From: an uncultured Anaerolineaceae bacterium
GTDB taxonomy: Bacteria > Chloroflexota > Anaerolineae > Promineifilales > Promineifilaceae
Length of the DNA stretch: 42,013 nt
Assembly: GCA_937967805.1 (NCBI GenBank)
Contig: CALBTC010000009.1
Location: 1-42,013 of the forward strand
Direction of reading: 5' to 3'
Shown here: one piece after another, positions 24,251-33,590 of the stretch
Layout: the number at the start of each line of letters is the position of its first letter
Position numbering within the stretch: the first letter of the stretch is position 1
The notes under the pieces: generated by a model
Seen by the model: the letters and a program-made list of their open reading frames with translations, nothing else
Databases searched by the model: none
Told to the model about the DNA's origin: nothing
Position numbers and translations under genes: made by a program

Positions 24251-24405
24251 ACAGCTAAATGCGGGCCAACAGACCGTGCCACCGGATGGAGCAGTGAGGA
24301 CACACCACCCATAGCCAAAAGAAAGCTTGGAACTGCTTGGAAATTGTGAGCTACCCTCAAAAATGCTATACTGTTTGTGCTCTATTAAACAGGTGAGGAA
24401 ATACG

Positions 24406-24711
24406 ATGGACGCCACAATTACCGAAATTTTGGATGACTTGCGCGCCGCTGATGAGACAACTCGCCGTTTTGAGCGCCGTTACTGGCTTAGTTCGGCCGA
24501 TTTTTATGAACTATACCAGCAAGGTGTTCTGGATAACGGTGAACACACGGAAGATTTCGCGCTGTGGGCTGGTTTTTATCAGATCAAGCTGGATCGAGAA
24601 AAAGCACTACAAACGTTATCTCATGACCGGTTACGTCAGCTGCGTGCCAAGAGTAAGGGACAAACCATTTCAATTACGCCATCTGAGCCATCGCTTCCGG
24701 CAGCTAGTTAG
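24406..24711 (+). CDS. Small helical protein, probable antitoxin of a TumA/TumE-like pair
   Basis: A 101-residue mostly helical protein with DLRAADETTRRFERRYWLSS and ALWAGFYQIKLDREKALQTL. It precedes a DUF6516/TumE-like gene by 8 bases, the usual place of the partner antitoxin. The segment RRYWLSSADFYELYQQGVL followed by D-x-x-x-F-A-x-W-A resembles the small partners found beside DUF6516 genes. AGGTGAGGAA lies before the ATG. The antitoxin role rests on gene order, and the family assignment is moderate. Confidence 0.72.
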   Translation: MDATITEILDDLRAADETTRRFERRYWLSSADFYELYQQGVLDNGEHTEDFALWAGFYQIKLDREKALQTLSHDRLRQLRAKSKGQTISITPSEPSLPAAS

Positions 24712-24719
24712 AATGCCTT

Positions 24720-25133
24720 ATGCCCATTCCAAACCGTTCAGAATATGAGCGTCTTGTCTACGGTCTGGCAGATCACCCAGAAGTTCAAGCATCTACATTA
24801 CGTTTGTACAGTACCAGTGCCTTAACGGCGATTGTTGAAGGTGAGTTACAATTCAATAATGGTCTAAAGTTGCGGGTCCTGGAAGTTCTGGATTTTAGAG
24901 AGGAGAAAATCCAAAGCTACAGCTATGCTGTTTATCAAGAAGCTGAAAAAATTCGGTGGTATGATCCCCAACCGCATCCCGAAAATCCAGCTTTAGATTC
25001 AACATTTCCCCATCATTTTCATACACCACCAAATATTAAAAGTAATCGGCAGCCTGCCGTTGGAATTAGTTTTGATTCGCCTAATTTTATGATGCTTATT
25101 GATGATTGTATCAACCTAAAAATAGAACGCTGA
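24720..25133 (+). CDS. DUF6516 / TumE-like protein, probable toxin
   Basis: A 137-residue protein with the DUF6516 layout: YERLVYGLADHPEVQASTLR at the start, then GELQFNNGLKLRVLEVLDFR, a repeated aromatic Y-S-Y-A-V-Y strand, IRWYDPQPHPENPAL and TFPHHFHTPPNIK. The P-H-H-x-H-x-x-x-x-x-K segment is the family's most distinctive feature. Members are proposed toxins paired with an upstream helical antitoxin, as here (24406-24711). The C-terminus, from about residue 105, is longer than the core and ends CINLKIER. The sequence is AT-rich relative to the neighbours and free of ACGGCCGT. The mode of action is not visible from sequence. Confidence 0.8.
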   Translation: MPIPNRSEYERLVYGLADHPEVQASTLRLYSTSALTAIVEGELQFNNGLKLRVLEVLDFREEKIQSYSYAVYQEAEKIRWYDPQPHPENPALDSTFPHHFHTPPNIKSNRQPAVGISFDSPNFMMLIDDCINLKIER

Positions 25134-25149
25134 TTTCCATGATCGCCCT

Positions 25150-25185
25150 GATGAGACAAATCAAAATCAGGCAAATCAGGAAAAT
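25150..25185 (+). repeat. AAATCAGG...AAAATCTGCG word repeat in an aminotransferase leader
   Basis: AGACAAATCAAAATCAGGC, AAATCAGGAAAATCTGCG: three near copies of AATCAGG/AATCTGCG, the same word family as at 7079-7113 and 8580-8621. It lies before the GAGAGG ribosome binding site of the aminotransferase gene. Confidence 0.55.
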
Positions 25186-25215
25186 CTGCGTCCTATTGAA
25201 TGAAGAGAGGAAATC

Positions 25216-26379
<1,164 letters not shown>

Positions 26380-26447
26380 GAGAAGCGGCCGTCTCCCTGA
26401 ACTCATCAATCTCCTGCGGCAAAAACGGCCGAATTTCAACTGGTAAC

Positions 26448-26477
26448 TTTACAGTTAAAGTCAAAGCTACCTATACT
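26448..26477 (+). promoter_or_regulatory. Candidate sigma-70-type promoter of the small coiled-coil pair
   Basis: TTTACA at 26448-26453 and TATACT at 26472-26477 are 18 bases apart and lie about 30 bases before the ATG at 26508. Both boxes are close to the sigma-70 consensus. It would drive the two small genes at 26508 and 26716. Confidence 0.5.
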
Positions 26478-26507
26478 GTAGGATGATTGATGAAGATAGA
26501 AGATTAG

Positions 26508-26711
26508 ATGGGAAATCGAGCCATTCGTCGGGCAATTCAAAGCTTAAGACGGCAAATCGAGAAGCATGAGCAAAAGATTGTGCTTGAAAAAGACAAGCCG
26601 GAACCTGATGAGGGTGTGATTAACCATTGGGAAAGAGAAATTGAAGCGTTTACAATACGCGTACGTCGTTTAGAAGATCGCTTGGCTCGCCAAAGGCGAC
26701 GAGGGAGATAA
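26508..26711 (+). CDS. Small basic coiled-coil protein
   Basis: A 67-residue protein, mostly charged and helical: IRRAIQSLRRQIEKHEQKI, then a short acidic linker (EKDKPEPDEG), then a second helix ending in ARQRRRGR. The heptad-like spacing of Ile/Leu suggests a helical hairpin or coiled coil. No known domain is recognised. A candidate promoter lies just upstream, and the next gene starts 5 bases after the stop, so they are likely an operon. Length, basic ends and operon partner would suit a small nucleic-acid-associated or toxin-antitoxin-like protein, but that is speculation. Confidence 0.6.
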   Translation: MGNRAIRRAIQSLRRQIEKHEQKIVLEKDKPEPDEGVINHWEREIEAFTIRVRRLEDRLARQRRRGR

Positions 26712-26715
26712 CAAG

Positions 26716-26994
26716 ATGAGCAGCACAGCTACAAAAGAAATCTGGCAAGCGGTTTGTCAATTGTTGGGCATCTCCGAGCAACCCAATTTAAGCGTGATGC
26801 ATTTGCAGGAAATTGAATCTGAGGCGGAAAATCTGTTGGAACTGTTAACCGTGCTGCGCACTGACGCGTATCGTACTGATGCGGCAGCGGCTCAAGAAAC
26901 GGCCGCAGAATTAACCATCGCCCTGGAACATTTGCAGCATCACATCCAAGAACTCTTGCCGATCTTGCAGAAAAAACTTGACCTGGAACCATAG
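26716..26994 (+). CDS. Small helical hypothetical protein
   Basis: A 92-residue, mainly helical and acidic protein (LQEIESEAENLLELLTVLR, then ELTIALEHLQHHIQELLPIL). GAGGGAG lies about 9 bases upstream of the ATG, overlapping the end of the basic gene before it. It holds one near-match of the genomic octamer (ACGGCCGC). The acidic helical protein directly after a basic one (26508-26711) suggests that the two products bind each other. No known domain is recognised. Confidence 0.65.
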   Translation: MSSTATKEIWQAVCQLLGISEQPNLSVMHLQEIESEAENLLELLTVLRTDAYRTDAAAAQETAAELTIALEHLQHHIQELLPILQKKLDLEP

Positions 26995-27008
26995 GAGCTC
27001 GACTCATT

Positions 27009-27062
27009 CTCTGCGTGGCAGAAGAAAAACCTCTGCGTTCTCCGCGTCTCTGCGGTTAAAAA
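27009..27062 (+). repeat. Leader repeat CTCTGCG...CTCTGCGGTTAAA, copy 3
   Basis: CTCTGCGTGGCAGAAG, ACCTCTGCGTTCTCCGCG and TCTCTGCGGTTAAAAA run up to about 10 bases before the gatB ATG. The orientation relative to the downstream gene is the same as at 1351-1388 and 8364-8396. No separate Shine-Dalgarno sequence is seen between this copy and gatB. Confidence 0.8.
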
Positions 27063-27072
27063 TATATTGACT

Positions 27073-28530
27073 ATGACTGATTACGAACCCGTCATCGGCC
27101 TGGAAATGCACGCCGAATTGATGACCGACTCGAAGATGTTTTCTAAAGCCAAAGTGGTGGACAGCGTGGAAGCGCGGCCGAACACGGCCGTTTCCCCCCT
27201 CTGTCTCGGTATGCCTGGCACTTTACCTGTGATCAACCAAAAGGCGGTTGAGTACGCCCTGCGCGTGGCCCTGGCGCTGAACTGTGAGATTAACCACCAC
27301 AACATCTTTGCCCGCAAAAATTACTTCTACCCCGACCTGCCCAAAGGGTATCAGATCAGCCAGTATGAGCAGCCGCTGGGCGTCAATGGCTGGCTGGATA
27401 TTGAGCTGGAGTCGGGTGAATCCAAGCGCATCGGCATTCGCCGGGTCCACATGGAAGAAGACACCGGCAAGCTCACCCACCAGGACGACGGCACCTCGCT
27501 GGTCGATTACAATCGGGCCGGCGTGCCCCTGCTGGAAATCGTCACCGAGCCAGACATTCGCTCCGGCGAGGAGGCGCGAGCCTACGCCATGAAGGTGCGC
27601 CAGATTTTGCGCTACCTGGGCGTTAACTCCGGCGACATGGAAAAAGGCGTTCTGCGTGTGGAGCCCAACATCAGCCTGCGCCCCGTAGGCAGCACCGAAT
27701 TTGGCACGCGCACCGAGCTGAAGAACCTGAACAGCTTCCGCGTGCTGGCCGACGGCACAGCGTTTGAGATTGCCCGGCAAACGGCCGTTCTCCAATCCGG
27801 CGGCAAAGTGGTGCAGGAAACCCGCGGTTGGCATGACGACCGCCGCGAAACGTTCAGCCAGCGCATCAAGGAAGAGGCCGAAGATTACCGCTATTTCCCC
27901 GAGCCGGACCTGCCGCCGCTGCACCTGGAAGACGTCTGGATCGAGGAAGTGCGCGCCGGTCTGCCGGAGCTGCCCGATGCCAAAATCGCCCGCTACATGG
28001 CCGACTACGAGCTGTCTGATTACGATGCCCGCGTGTTGAGTGAAGAGCGGGCGGTGGCGGAATGGTTTGATACGGCCGTCACCCACGCCACAACCACTGC
28101 GATCACCCCTAAAGCCATTGCCAACTGGATGATCAACGAGCTGTTCCGCCTGATGAACGAGGCCAAGCTCAGCATCGACGCCATCCCCGTAACGCCCGCC
28201 GCCCTGGTGGAGCTCATTGGCCTGGTAGAGAAACAAACGATCAACAACAATACCGCCAAAGACGTGCTGGCGGAAATGTTTGCCAGCGGCACAGATCCCG
28301 TCAAGATTGTAGAAAGCAAAGGGCTGGCCCAAATTTCCGACGATGCCGCCATTGCCGCGATCATTGAGCAAATCCTCAATGACAATCCCGAACAGCTAGC
28401 CCGCTACCTGGATGGCCAGGAAAAGCTGCGTGGCTGGTTTGTGGGGCAGGTGATGCGCCAGACCAAAGGCAAAGCCAATCCGGCCGTTGTCAACCGCCTA
28501 CTTCAAACTGCCCTGGATTTACGGAAGTAG
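27073..28530 (+). CDS. gatB: Asp-tRNA(Asn)/Glu-tRNA(Gln) amidotransferase subunit B
   Basis: A 485-residue protein of normal length. The catalytic GatB domain covers about 1-295, with [33 protein letters not shown] and EPDLPP. A helical domain and a C-terminal YqeY-like tRNA-binding domain follow (about 330-485). It phosphorylates and amidates the misacylated tRNA using ammonia from GatA. ATG 27073 was used; an in-frame TTG two codons earlier is also possible. gatB is on the same strand as gatC-gatA but 5.3 kb away. Its leader is almost entirely the CTCTGCG repeat. Confidence 0.97.
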   Translation: MTDYEPVIGLEMHAELMTDSKMFSKAKVVDSVEARPNTAVSPLCLGMPGTLPVINQKAVEYALRVALALNCEINHHNIFARKNYFYPDLPKGYQISQYEQPLGVNGWLDIELESGESKRIGIRRVHMEEDTGKLTHQDDGTSLVDYNRAGVPLLEIVTEPDIRSGEEARAYAMKVRQILRYLGVNSGDMEKGVLRVEPNISLRPVGSTEFGTRTELKNLNSFRVLADGTAFEIARQTAVLQSGGKVVQETRGWHDDRRETFSQRIKEEAEDYRYFPEPDLPPLHLEDVWIEEVRAGLPELPDAKIARYMADYELSDYDARVLSEERAVAEWFDTAVTHATTTAITPKAIANWMINELFRLMNEAKLSIDAIPVTPAALVELIGLVEKQTINNNTAKDVLAEMFASGTDPVKIVESKGLAQISDDAAIAAIIEQILNDNPEQLARYLDGQEKLRGWFVGQVMRQTKGKANPAVVNRLLQTALDLRK

Positions 28531-28930
28531 GCAGTTCATAGCTCCTCCTTCCCACCCTGGATGTCTATAAACGGTCCAGAGCTGTTTTCACGGGACTATT
28601 TTCCCACGAAAAACAGTCTTGGCTTACGCTTTATTCACGACATCACCTCTTGCAAACTGTTATGATGACACCGTGCAACGCAACATTTTCATAAAATAAG
28701 CTGCACCCTTAAATCACATAATCTTGACCACAAGCAGAACAAACAAATTGAGTTGTTCTGCCGCCGTCTATTTCATCAGCTTACCGGCAGAGATCGCGGA
28801 TCGTCAGATAGGGTTAAAGTCATGGTACCTATAGTACCATTCAATTGTTACCTCAAGACAAGTAAAATAAACGAGTTGACATCACCCTTGTGTAGACAAA
28901 AAAACGGCCGTACGGCAGAGGGGAAAATTC
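28531..28930. other. 400-base spacer: hairpin, dyad and repeat octamer before the sensor array
   Basis: No convincing gene was found. CTGTTTTCACGGGA (28582-28595) can pair with TCCCACGAAAAACAG (28602-28616) with a small internal loop, possibly ending the gatB transcript. ATGGTAC-CTATA-GTACCAT at 28822-28840 is a perfect 7-bp dyad, a possible operator for the sensor operon. TTGACA occurs at 28876-28881 but lacks a clear -10 box. An ACGGCCGT octamer lies at 28904-28911 beside the GAGGGG ribosome binding site. The minus strand at 28709-28780 spells a short zinc-ribbon-like FVCSACGQDY fragment, probably chance. Confidence 0.5.
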
Positions 28931-31369
28931 ATGACTGATTCCCAACTTGGACCATCAAAAGACAATTCAGAAGAAATTCGGCAGCGGGCTTTTCGCCTTA
29001 TTCTATTCTTGGGCATCGCCGGCATTTTGGCCGGGCCTGTTTTCCCGTTATTGAGCGGAGAAGGCGCCACCACGCTTTCCCTGTTCACTTCCTATGGCGC
29101 TGGCATTATTAATCTCATCGGTGCCTATCTCATCCACAGAAGGCGCGTTTTTTTAGGCGTCATGGTTTCCGTTGCTAACGCTGCCATTCTTTCCTTGCTG
29201 GTCATTTCCCAAAATTCGGGAATTGGCTTAGCCGTGACTCTCACCTTGTTACTAATTTATTTAATGTTTTTGCCCTTGATCCTCACAGAAGAAGACGGCT
29301 TAAGCCGATTGCAAATAGGCACGGTGTTGGGAGCGGCCGTTTTGATCCTGTTAGATGTTTTTTGGCCCTATTCACGAAATCCCGTTGCGCCCACTCAACT
29401 GACAGCAACATACCTCTTTCAAGGCGTTATCTTACTTGTTTCTGCTGTTGTATTGGCCCGTCGTTTCCCGACGTTTACGCTGCGTGGCAAGTTAATCAGC
29501 ACCATGCTTGTGGTAACAACGGCCTCCATTGCGGTTGTAGCCATTGGCGTAAACGTCTTTACCCGGAATGCCCTGACAACCGAAGGCGGCAAACAGCTGG
29601 AAGCATTCTCCAGGGCGCAGGGCTTGCTGATTGGTGAATTATTGGCTCGGGAAGTGACCTCAATGCAGGCACTCACTCTGGATGACACTTTGGTTGCCGC
29701 CTTAGAAGCCCAAAATGGAAGCTACAGCAGCAGCGATGAAGAAAGATTGGCAGAAATATTGGCCAAAGATAGTACCTGGGCAAATGCAAGTCAGAACCAT
29801 CCTTACGTGACGGCCGTTTTGAACAACCAGGTCGCTGACAAAATGCGAGAGTTCAGCGCCATCTTCCCAGAAAACAGCAATCTGCTCTTAATCGATCGCT
29901 ATGGCGCGCTTGTCGCCGCAACCAGTGCCACAGAGCAGTATTATATGGCCGAAGAACCGTGGTGGGAGGTCGCGTACAATGCGAGTTTTGGCAAAACTTT
30001 TATTAGCGATCCAGTGATGAATGAACGGAGTGGTATTGGCGTCTTACAAATTGCTCTTCCTATTTTCTCTGCTCAGTCGAGCGGACCTTCTCGTCTTATT
30101 GGCATCCTCTACAGCAATTACAGCTTGAAAGCTCTTGAGGACCTGATGGTCTCTTCCCAGGTTGGTGAAACTCAATCAATCACTGTGCATTTGCCAGGGT
30201 TCCAGCTGGCTTTGGATGATGAGGACAACCTGCAAATTTATGCAGAAGAGCTGATTTCTGAAGATATTTTGGCAGAGGCTCAGCAGGCTGAGGCCGGTTA
30301 CGCCTTTGTCGAAATTAATGATGTGCTCCATCTCCTTTCTGTTGAGCCCGTGAATACCTTGAATCATCAACCGATTGTTGATGACTTGAGCTGGCGGGTA
30401 AGCGTGCGACAGGCTGAAACAGAGGCGCTTGCCTCGGTTTTCCAGCAGCAGCGGCTGAACACTTTGCTGGGTGTTTTTATGGTTTTGGCGGCCGGTGCTG
30501 TGGCTGCCTTCACCGGTAACCGGTTAACAGAACCAATCTTGCGTCTCACCCATGTCGCTGAAGAGGTTTCTGCTGGAAATCTGGATGCGCAGGCAGAGAT
30601 CGCGACTCAGGATGAGATTGGTACACTGGCAACTGCCTTTAATAGCATGACGGTACAGGTGCGAGAATCTATCCGCACGTTGGAACAGCGCGTGGCGGAT
30701 CGTACTCGCGCCCTGGAAATTAGCGGTAACATTAGCCGGCAGATTTCCAATATTTTGGATCGAAATGAGCTGGTAGACGCGGTTGTAGAGCAGGTAAAGG
30801 AATCGTTCGATTATTACCATGCTCACATTTATTTGTTTGATGATGCAGCCCAAAACCTGTTTATGGTGGGTGGAACGGGTGAGGCCGGACGGCAGATGTT
30901 GGCCAATAAGCACCAGATTCCGGCAGGGAAAGGGCTGGTAGGCCACGCCGGACAGACTGGCCAGTCTGTGTTGGTGTCCGATACAGCTCAGGCAGAAGAT
31001 TGGCTGCCAAACCCCCTGCTGCCCGATACTAAAGCAGAAATTGCTGTACCCATCATGAGTGGTGGCAGAGTCTGGGGTGTGTTGGACGTGCAGCATGACG
31101 TTACCGATGGCTTAAGCCAGGCAGACGTAGATTTGCTGGAGTCTATTGCTAACCAGGTGGCAGTGGCGTTGCGCAACGCCCGCCTGTATGAGGAAGCCCA
31201 GGAACAGGCGAAACGCGAAGCTCTGATGAATGAAATCAACCAGAAGATCTTGAATACTAAAGACGTTCAAGAGGCGATGCAGGTTGCCGTGCGTGAAATT
31301 GGTCGCGCTACCGGGGCGTCATTTGCCAGCGTGCGGTTCACTGCTACCGATTCCCAAAATGGCAGTTGA
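28931..31369 (+). CDS. Membrane sensor: MASE-like region, extracellular Cache-like region, HAMP and GAF, no output domain
   Basis: An 812-residue first member of the sensor array. About six membrane helices lie within 20-175, followed by another near 185-208. An extracellular region (about 210-508) with DRYGALVAATSATEQYYMAE resembles a Cache sensor. A helix near 510-528 leads to HAMP (about 529-580), with AEEVSAGNLDAQAEIATQDE. A coiled linker EQRVADRTRALE joins a GAF domain (about 595-755) containing MVGGTGEAGRQML, GKGLVGHAG and WLPNPLLPDTKAEIAVPI. The last 55 residues (MNEINQKILNTKDVQEAM ... EIGRATGASF) match the tails of the next three proteins. No kinase, cyclase, GGDEF or MCP domain is seen. 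GAGGGG is 7 bases before the ATG. The HAMP-to-tail portion is the shared part of the array. Confidence 0.9.
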   Translation: MTDSQLGPSKDNSEEIRQRAFRLILFLGIAGILAGPVFPLLSGEGATTLSLFTSYGAGIINLIGAYLIHRRRVFLGVMVSVANAAILSLLVISQNSGIGLAVTLTLLLIYLMFLPLILTEEDGLSRLQIGTVLGAAVLILLDVFWPYSRNPVAPTQLTATYLFQGVILLVSAVVLARRFPTFTLRGKLISTMLVVTTASIAVVAIGVNVFTRNALTTEGGKQLEAFSRAQGLLIGELLAREVTSMQALTLDDTLVAALEAQNGSYSSSDEERLAEILAKDSTWANASQNHPYVTAVLNNQVADKMREFSAIFPENSNLLLIDRYGALVAATSATEQYYMAEEPWWEVAYNASFGKTFISDPVMNERSGIGVLQIALPIFSAQSSGPSRLIGILYSNYSLKALEDLMVSSQVGETQSITVHLPGFQLALDDEDNLQIYAEELISEDILAEAQQAEAGYAFVEINDVLHLLSVEPVNTLNHQPIVDDLSWRVSVRQAETEALASVFQQQRLNTLLGVFMVLAAGAVAAFTGNRLTEPILRLTHVAEEVSAGNLDAQAEIATQDEIGTLATAFNSMTVQVRESIRTLEQRVADRTRALEISGNISRQISNILDRNELVDAVVEQVKESFDYYHAHIYLFDDAAQNLFMVGGTGEAGRQMLANKHQIPAGKGLVGHAGQTGQSVLVSDTAQAEDWLPNPLLPDTKAEIAVPIMSGGRVWGVLDVQHDVTDGLSQADVDLLESIANQVAVALRNARLYEEAQEQAKREALMNEINQKILNTKDVQEAMQVAVREIGRATGASFASVRFTATDSQNGS

Positions 31370-31466
31370 ACGGGTTGGCAAACGCAATGAATGATCCTCT
31401 ACCGAAGATTCGCTTGTTTTTCAATTTACTTTCGGTTAAAGAAGCAGATGATGGAGAGAATTTGTC

Positions 31467-33590
31467 ATGACGGACATGATGCAACATGAATCAACTAGCC
31501 GGAATTTTCTAACGCGCTGGTGGCACCAAACCGGATTGCGCATCCGTTTGACGATAGGTGCAGTTTTGGTTTCGGTACTGGTTGCGGGCGCGTTGTTTGT
31601 ATCTGTAAGAAGCCTCACCATTGAAACCACAGCCTTTATTTTAGACCAGTTTGGTGCGCTGTCCCTTGAACAGGCTGAAAATCAGCTAACCTCGCTGGTG
31701 ACTGAAGAGTCGCAAAGTTTTGACCGTTATTTTTCAGCGGTAACGGAAGACTTAATAATCTCATCAAATTATGTCACAACCTTATTTGCCCAGAAAGATG
31801 TTTTCGGCCAGGGAGAATATTGGGATGCTCGGGAGGAGATTGTCCGGCTTGACGAAGGACAGTGGGGCAATTCACCGGATGATCCCGCTTCCTTTTTGGC
31901 ACCTGCTTCGTTTGAATTAACGGATGAGACGGCCGCAATTGTGAATACCGGTATGATGGCTGATTATGTCCTGCCCCACGTGCTGGAGACTAACCCAAAT
32001 TTGCTGGCCATTTATTACATCGACCAGACCGGGGCAACCTTTTATTATCCCAATATTGATTTGGCCAATATTGTCGGTGATTTTGATCCACGGGAACGGC
32101 CGTATTATCAAGCATTCATTACCAATTCCACAGAAACGCAGCCTTTTTTCTGGTCCGAAGCTTACACTGATGCGGCCTTAAACGGCCTTGTAAGCACCAA
32201 TAGCGTTCCCGTTTTTAGTCCCACCGGAGAATTTACAGGTGTTCTGGCTGCCGATCTGCTTATAAAAACAATTACAGATCGGGTGTCTGAATTTCGCATT
32301 CGCGAAACGGGTTATGCCTTTCTCATTGACAATAACGGACGATACATTGCCGTGCCGGAAATAGCCTATGCGGATTTGGGGATCACAGCGGCCGATATAA
32401 CTGAGGAAGGCGGTTTATCTAAAACCAGTTTAGATGCCCCTGACAACCTAAAGCCTATCTTAAATGAAATGATAGCCGGTGGGCAGGGGGTGCAAACGAT
32501 AAATAGTAACGACATAGAAAAGTTCGTCGCTTATGCACCTGTGGCCGCATCTGGTTACAGTTTAGGCGTTGTCGTTCCCGTGGATCAGATGCGGCAGGCT
32601 TATTTATCTACCAGGCAGCAAGCCGATCAGGCAGACGCAGCCAGCAGGCAAGCGATTAGCCTGACCTTTATTGGTATCCTATTTGTCTCAGCCATCTTCG
32701 GATACGGTATGAGCCTTTACTTGACCCACCCCATCGAAGCCCTGACAAAAGTTGCCGAGGAGGTTGCCGCCGGCAACCTGGAGGCTCGCGCAGATCCCCA
32801 GATGGGGGGCGAGATGGGCATCTTGGCCCGTACGTTTAACGATACAACCAGCCGCATTCAAGAGCTGGTGACGGGCCTGGAAGAGCGTGTTGCCGACCGC
32901 ACCCGCGCTCTGGAGGCGAGTACGGAAGTAAGCCGCCGCCTTTCCACCTTGCTCGACCCACAGCAGCTGGTTGCCGAGGTTGTGCAGCGGGTGCAGCAAG
33001 CTTTTGATTATTATCATGTTCACATTTACATTTTGGACGAACCAACCAGGGATCTGGTGATGGTGGGCGGCACCGGCGAAGCCGGGCAGTCGCTGCTGAA
33101 CAAAGGGCACCGGCTAGCCTGGGGTAAAGGACTGGTTGGGCGCTGTGCGGCCACCAACGAAGTCGTTTTGGTTTCCGATGTAAGCCAGGTGGAAAACTGG
33201 CTACCAAATCCATACCTGCCAGACACCAAAACGGAGATTGCCGTGCCGATCGCTATCGGTGAGCAGATGCTCGGCGTGCTGGACGTGCAAGATGTTGCGG
33301 TAGGTGCGCTAACTGACGAAGATATTCACCTGCTGCAATCGGTGGCGAACCAGGTTGCTGTGGCTTTACGCAATGCCCGGTTGTATGAGCAGGTGCAGCT
33401 GCGAGCTGAAAATGAGGCCGTTGTCAACCGGATCAGCCAGCAAATTTTAGATGCACCAGACATTGAGCGTGTTTTGCAAATTACTGCTCAGGAATTGGGC
33501 CGCACGTTGAAGGCAAAAAATACAACAGTCCAACTGTCTGTAAAGCATAAAAGCGTAGAAAACGGCCGTACTCGTGGAGAGAAAATCTGA
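31467..33590 (+). CDS. Membrane sensor: dCache, HAMP and GAF, no output domain
   Basis: A 707-residue protein. The first helix is near 26-48. A double-Cache extracellular domain (about 50-390) shows DFDPRERPYYQAF and YAFLIDNNGRYIAVPE, typical of dCache_1. The second helix is near 396-419, followed by HAMP (AEEVAAGNLEARADPQMGGE), the signalling coil EERVADRTRALE, a GAF domain (about 485-650) and the shared tail VNRISQQILDAPDIERVLQ to the end. dCache domains commonly bind amino acids or other small ligands outside the cell. Its TGA overlaps the next gene's ATG by one base. GGAGA lies before the ATG. As with its neighbours, the protein ends without a catalytic output domain. Confidence 0.92.
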   Translation: MTDMMQHESTSRNFLTRWWHQTGLRIRLTIGAVLVSVLVAGALFVSVRSLTIETTAFILDQFGALSLEQAENQLTSLVTEESQSFDRYFSAVTEDLIISSNYVTTLFAQKDVFGQGEYWDAREEIVRLDEGQWGNSPDDPASFLAPASFELTDETAAIVNTGMMADYVLPHVLETNPNLLAIYYIDQTGATFYYPNIDLANIVGDFDPRERPYYQAFITNSTETQPFFWSEAYTDAALNGLVSTNSVPVFSPTGEFTGVLAADLLIKTITDRVSEFRIRETGYAFLIDNNGRYIAVPEIAYADLGITAADITEEGGLSKTSLDAPDNLKPILNEMIAGGQGVQTINSNDIEKFVAYAPVAASGYSLGVVVPVDQMRQAYLSTRQQADQADAASRQAISLTFIGILFVSAIFGYGMSLYLTHPIEALTKVAEEVAAGNLEARADPQMGGEMGILARTFNDTTSRIQELVTGLEERVADRTRALEASTEVSRRLSTLLDPQQLVAEVVQRVQQAFDYYHVHIYILDEPTRDLVMVGGTGEAGQSLLNKGHRLAWGKGLVGRCAATNEVVLVSDVSQVENWLPNPYLPDTKTEIAVPIAIGEQMLGVLDVQDVAVGALTDEDIHLLQSVANQVAVALRNARLYEQVQLRAENEAVVNRISQQILDAPDIERVLQITAQELGRTLKAKNTTVQLSVKHKSVENGRTRGEKI

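Noticed and set aside
27223..28371. A 382-codon minus-strand frame opposite gatB
   Set aside because: Long, but Gly/His/Gln-rich without motifs, and fully explained by the codon structure of gatB on the other strand.
28709..28780. Zinc-ribbon-like fragment (FVCSACGQDY) on the minus strand
   Set aside because: It is only about 23 codons between stops, with no start or ribosome binding site and just one Cys pair. Chance is the simplest explanation.
28876..28911. Promoter of the sensor array from TTGACA at 28876
   Set aside because: No acceptable -10 box lies 16-18 bases downstream, so it is mentioned only as part of the spacer.
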